Source: Salinisphaera sp.
Lineage (GTDB): Bacteria > Pseudomonadota > Gammaproteobacteria > Nevskiales > Salinisphaeraceae
Direction: 5' to 3'
Assembly (NCBI GenBank): GCA_027858915.1
Contig: JAQIBT010000033.1
Coordinates: 55,668 to 119,667 of the forward strand
Length of the DNA: 64,000 bases
Part shown: positions 60,899-64,000 of the stretch, piece after piece
Position numbering within the stretch: the first letter of the stretch is position 1
Layout: every line of letters starts with the position of its first letter
Made by a program: the position numbers and the translations under genes
Notes under the pieces: model-generated
Databases searched by the model: none
What the model saw: the letters and a program-made list of their open reading frames with translations, nothing else
What the model was told of the DNA's origin: nothing

Positions 60899-62056
60899 TT
60901 AAACGCGTACCCGCTCCATGAGCGGCTCGAAGCGGTATACCGCCGACCGACGGCCAGCCGGCTCACGTACGGTTTCGAGCAAACCGGCGTTTAACAACAA
61001 ACGGGTGAATCGACCTGCCGTTGCCGGCGCGATACCCGCTTCGCGAGTGAAACGACTGTTACTGAACACTGGCGATGTGAATAGATAATCGAGTGCCGCC
61101 ACTGAGTACTTTGAACCTAGAACGTCGGCGAAGCGGATCTTCATATGCTCGTAGAAATCCCTTATCGAGTCTGCGACTTCCAGATTGCGCTTTGCTTGTT
61201 CTGCCACGGCCTGGAAAAAGAACTGGCACCAACCTGCCCAGTCATTATTCGCGGAGATAGCACGTAGACGCCGGATGTATTCGTCCTTGTGATCCTCAAA
61301 ATACCGACTGATATAGAAGTGCGGCGCCGAAATAGCACCACCCTGCCAGAGCATGAGCGTAATGAGCATCCGGCCAACTCGGCCATTACCATCCTCGAAC
61401 GGATGCAGCGCTTCGAACTCGGCATGCGCCAACGCGGTACGCAGCAATATCGTCATCTGTGGGTCGTGAATCAGCTCAAACAGGGATTCCATGCCGCCGG
61501 GTAGCTGCTCCGGCGCGATCGGTATAAAGCTGACCTGGCGGTTTCCATACTCGCCGACGTAGTTTTGCTCGATCTTGTAATCACCCGGCGACTTGCTCGC
61601 TCCGCGGCCGAAAGACAAAAGCTGCTGATGAATACTTCGGGTAAGCGACTCGGATAACGGCCACCCTTCGTCGAGTTGATGCTGCGCCGCACTGAGAGCG
61701 CGTCGATACAGCAATGTTTCTATTGCGTCCCAGCGAAACTCTGCCGATGCATCTTCGCCGTCCGAATACTCAGCTTCAAGCTGAAGAATTTCATCCATCG
61801 TGCTGATGGTGCCTTCCATACGGGAAGACACGACGGCTTCCTGGCTTCGCAACGGAGCCAGAAATATCTCGCTGTTATGCAGCCCTTGAAGCATCTGATC
61901 GTAACGGGCCAGAGCCTCTGTAGCTGACAGCAAGTCAGGTAACAGTTGCCCGTAATCCAACGTTTCTGGCGAAAACTGGCCTTTGTGATAGCAAACCGCT
62001 TGGCTGAGATCGAGATCCATTTGAGCAAGCTCGTTGCGCGCCGATTTGCCAATCAT
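60899..62056 (-). CDS. Fic-family AMPylase
   Basis: A 385-residue protein with the Fic motif HPFEDGNGRVGR intact, which transfers AMP (or another nucleotide part) to target hydroxyls. The N-terminal inhibitory helix motif SSRMEGT matches [S/T]xxxE[G/N] of class II Fic proteins, so it is self-inhibited. A winged-helix-like domain follows (TREAGIAPATAGRFTRLLL). Its upstream region is AT-rich. No separate antitoxin is needed. Confidence 0.93.
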   Translation of the reverse strand: MIGKSARNELAQMDLDLSQAVCYHKGQFSPETLDYGQLLPDLLSATEALARYDQMLQGLHNSEIFLAPLRSQEAVVSSRMEGTISTMDEILQLEAEYSDGEDASAEFRWDAIETLLYRRALSAAQHQLDEGWPLSESLTRSIHQQLLSFGRGASKSPGDYKIEQNYVGEYGNRQVSFIPIAPEQLPGGMESLFELIHDPQMTILLRTALAHAEFEALHPFEDGNGRVGRMLITLMLWQGGAISAPHFYISRYFEDHKDEYIRRLRAISANNDWAGWCQFFFQAVAEQAKRNLEVADSIRDFYEHMKIRFADVLGSKYSVAALDYLFTSPVFSNSRFTREAGIAPATAGRFTRLLLNAGLLETVREPAGRRSAVYRFEPLMERVRV

Positions 62057-62446
62057 TGTACGTTTTTTTGATTAACAAAACAGTTTGATAGTCACGCTTG
62101 GTCGACAACCTCAGTTGTTGATCAAAATTCGCCTACTGCAAAAGACAACACATTTTGTGTATCACCCGTGAACAACAAGTAGTTTTGCCAATCAAAATAA
62201 AGGTTTTTTCACAACAAAATGCGGTCGTAATAGTCGGCCACTTCCCCTTGGCCGCTCGACGACGCCCAGGGCCAAAGCGGGCCCAAAGGGGTCAGACACG
62301 AATAGTGCGCAACGCCCCATAAACGAACGCTCGCCATTACTCGTTCAGCTGGATACGACGGGCGTGATGCCGGCCCTGGAACTGGCCAATCGCAGACTTA
62401 CTGACCGCGCTCGCCATACAACATGCGCTGCAAGTCGTATCGGCGA
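62057..62446. other. AT-rich fic leader and repeat-bearing gap
   Basis: About 390 bases between fic and rarD. The first 170 bases are AT-rich with several TTTTGATT/AATCAAAA-like words and probably hold the fic promoter. The right copy of the 28-bp repeat lies at 62283-62310. From there an open plus-strand frame continues to a stop at 62478; it reads protein-like (LVQLDTTGVMPALELANRR) but I do not recognise it. Confidence 0.5.
62283..62310 (+). repeat. 28-bp direct repeat, right copy
   Basis: Identical to 60668-60695 over 28 bases, same orientation. The inter-repeat distance is about 1.6 kb and the enclosed DNA carries the HsdR tail remnant and fic. Confidence 0.9.
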
Positions 62447-63316
62447 CTATGTCGTGCGCGGCACCGGCCGGGGACTGTAAGTCACGCGAACAATATCCAC
62501 CGTATAGATCGCCAGCCCCGTCCAGATCAATACGAACGCCACAATCTCGGCGCGCGTGATCGCTTCGTTAAAGATGAGTACACCGCTCAGGAAATGCAGC
62601 GTCGGCGTCAGGTACTGGACCAGGCCGATGGTGCCCAGCCGTAGCCGACGGGCGCCTGCGGCGAACAGGGTGAACGGCACGAGCGTGACTACGCCGCAAC
62701 CGATCAACAGCAGATCGGTGCGCGGGCCCATTACGAGGAAAGCGGCCTCATGACGCATGTAGAGCCAGGCCAGCCACGCCAGCGCCAGGGGCGACACCAG
62801 CAGGGTTTCTACCAACAGGCCGGTCATGCTGTCTACGTCTAGTTGCTTGCGCACCAGACCATAGAAGCCAAAACAGAAGGCCGGCATCAGGGCCACCCAC
62901 GGCAGGTTGCCATAGGTGATGAGCATGTACAGCACACCCGAGGCGGCGATGGCGATCGCCAGCCACTGCAGGCGCCGCGGGCGTTCGCCGAGAAAAACGA
63001 AACCCAGCGCGACGTTGAGCAACGGCGCGATGTAGTAGCCGAGACTGGTTTCGATCACATAGTTATGGGTCACCGCCCAGATGAACGAGCCCCAGTTCAG
63101 AGTCACCAGCACCGCACTGATCATCAGCGGCCCGAGCAGGCGCCAATGGGTGAAGGCCGCCCACACACGCGCGCCACGCCCGAGCGCCAGCACGGTCGCG
63201 CCGAGCATCAGGGCGGTCCAGATAATCCGGTGGTCGAGAATCTCCCAGGCCGACACCTGGGGCCCGACGAGATAGAAATACAGCGGCAGAAAACCCCAGC
63301 TGCCAAAGGCGATCAC
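62447..63316 (-). CDS. rarD: EamA-family transporter RarD-like
   Basis: A 289-residue permease of the drug/metabolite transporter superfamily with about ten helices in two EamA repeats. GSWGFLPLYFYLVGPQVSA and EILDHRIIWTALML are the RarD start; NWGSFIWAVTHNYVIETSLG YYI and GLVQYLTPT follow. The only usable start is a GTG at 63316, which makes the first helix about ten residues shorter than in relatives; a stop lies 15 codons upstream. Confidence 0.9.
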   Translation of the reverse strand: MIAFGSWGFLPLYFYLVGPQVSAWEILDHRIIWTALMLGATVLALGRGARVWAAFTHWRLLGPLMISAVLVTLNWGSFIWAVTHNYVIETSLGYYIAPLLNVALGFVFLGERPRRLQWLAIAIAASGVLYMLITYGNLPWVALMPAFCFGFYGLVRKQLDVDSMTGLLVETLLVSPLALAWLAWLYMRHEAAFLVMGPRTDLLLIGCGVVTLVPFTLFAAGARRLRLGTIGLVQYLTPTLHFLSGVLIFNEAITRAEIVAFVLIWTGLAIYTVDIVRVTYSPRPVPRTT

Positions 63317-63490
63317 CGCCGCAGCGAACCAAGGAACGGCTCCGAGAAACGCGGCGACGAACTAGCGGAATCCTGAGCCACACACATCAGCCTTAGGGTC
63401 GACGCCTCGCCCTGTCGTTGGGGATCGGGCGGTACCTGCGTCGAGACGAATCAAGCCGGATTTTACCTGAACGATGGCTTGTCTGACGTA

Positions 63491-63823
63491 TCAATTAATT
63501 CTGCTGGTATCGCGTCGTCGTCGCTCGAGGTCGGTTCTGATATCACCATCCTGGAGCAGCCGGTCTTCGGTCTGTCCGGGTTCGAGCACACCCAGCAGCG
63601 GCCAGGCCTTCCGGTTGCGCTGGGCGCGCAGCATGACATCGACGGTCTGTGCCTCGGGCACAATGATCAGATTGGCCTGGGCATGAGCGTGGCTGATACC
63701 GGATGTCTGAGCACACAGCTCGGTGCGACACGCCGCCCATGCCTGGGGCGCTGTCCAACGCCCGCGATCGTCATTCGAAACATTTATGGCGGGGCTGTCC
63801 TCGATATACGACCAGTCTGTCGA
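63491..63823 (-). pseudogene. Remnant of a DUF1445 (D-glutamate cyclase-like) gene
   Basis: A minus-strand frame without a start codon contains TSGISHAHAQANLIIVPEAQ, then RAQRNRKAWPLLGVLEPG and GDIRTDLERRRRD. This follows the DUF1445 N-terminal pattern (GPTAG..QANLVILP, CQRNPKPCP, ADLRTDLPRYR). The key Cys and other residues are changed, and the frame stops after about 95 recognisable residues of the usual 260. The active part is gone. It faces away from pxpA; DUF1445 and PxpA genes are commonly neighbours. Confidence 0.75.
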
Positions 63824-63903
63824 TCAGGCCTCAAGCATTATTGTTGAACAATTATGATTTGTCGGGCATGGTGAACTGATTGCAAAACACGACGGGTGAC
63901 ACG

Positions 63904-64000
63904 GTGCCTACCATCGATATCAACAGCGACGTTGGCGAATCCTTTGGCCGCTGGCAACTGGGCGATGATGCGGCGGTGTTCGAATCGGTTTCCAGCGCGA
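63904..64000 (+). CDS. pxpA: 5-oxoprolinase subunit A PxpA (LamB/YcsF), partial at right edge
   Basis: The first 32 residues are in the window: [20 protein letters not shown], where [11 protein letters not shown] is the hallmark start of LamB/YcsF proteins. PxpABC opens 5-oxoproline to glutamate with ATP. pxpB and pxpC are expected to the right. Start is GTG at 63904, without a strong ribosome-binding site. The decayed DUF1445 gene lies just upstream in the opposite direction. Confidence 0.9.
   Translation, partial: MPTIDINSDVGESFGRWQLGDDAAVFESVSSA

Noticed and set aside
60668..62310. Reading the 28-bp repeats as insertion-sequence ends.
   Set aside because: They are direct, not inverted, and no transposase or recombinase is encoded between them.

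Overview
The window is a GC-rich, densely packed chromosomal stretch of a Gram-negative gammaproteobacterium. The evidence is MlaA, a GT9 heptosyltransferase-like LPS enzyme, an Ivy-type lysozyme inhibitor, NDH-2, DsbG, MnmG and LutABC. Gene content (glucosylglycerate osmolyte enzymes, many transporters, pervasive 1-4 bp start/stop overlaps) would suit a halotolerant environmental species of the Salinisphaera type; that placement is inference. No rRNA, tRNA or CRISPR array was seen.

Layout. 1-3.3 kb: an oppA-oppB-oppC peptide importer (minus strand, oppC runs off the left edge). 3.4-6.8 kb: mnmG and a DUF945 protein. 6.9-11.3 kb: a glucosylglycerate block with a GH13_18 phosphorylase (plus) facing an Ivy-type inhibitor, a glucosyl-3-phosphoglycerate synthase and its HAD phosphatase (minus). 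A glycerate kinase at 18.2 kb would close the cycle. 11.4-17.8 kb: a two-component system, a GT9 transferase, a stand-alone chorismatase (XanB2/FkbO type), a SagB-type nitroreductase, a gamma-glutamylcyclotransferase and an orphan FliA-type sigma factor. 18.2-27 kb: glycerate kinase, CorA, an MlaA lipoprotein with a lipoprotein hydrolase, a renalase-like oxidase, NDH-2 and a frameshifted, C-terminally truncated OPT transporter. 27-30 kb: a polar amino-acid ABC importer with an intercistronic hairpin. 30.3-33.8 kb: a nadB-nadC-nadA operon. 33.9-45.5 kb: esterase, YcgR-like PilZ protein, membrane diguanylate cyclase (GGDEL), DUF2236 oxygenase, DnaQ-like exonuclease with LOG, TerC, TSUP, SDR, acyl-CoA ligase and DsbG-like protein. 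45.6-51.4 kb: M16 protease and lutABC.

51.6-62.3 kb is an accessory defence or plasticity island. It holds a type I R-M system (hsdR, frameshifted hsdM, two-TRD hsdS), DUF3800, a NucS-like remnant, a HigB toxin with a HigA-ImmA/IrrE fusion, DUF3037, an HsdR-tail remnant and a Fic protein. A perfect 28-bp direct repeat brackets the Fic segment. The right end has rarD, a decayed DUF1445 gene and the start of pxpA.

Two families of short dispersed intergenic repeats run through the core part: CGCAGAT-type inverted arrays (five loci) and a 20-bp element (four loci). Several broken genes (OPT, hsdM, DUF1445, NucS-like, HsdR tail, retropepsin-like tail) lie at or near repeats. No wholly new system can be proven from sequence alone. 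The best leads are the glucosylglycerate cycle, the repeat families and the island's mosaic end.
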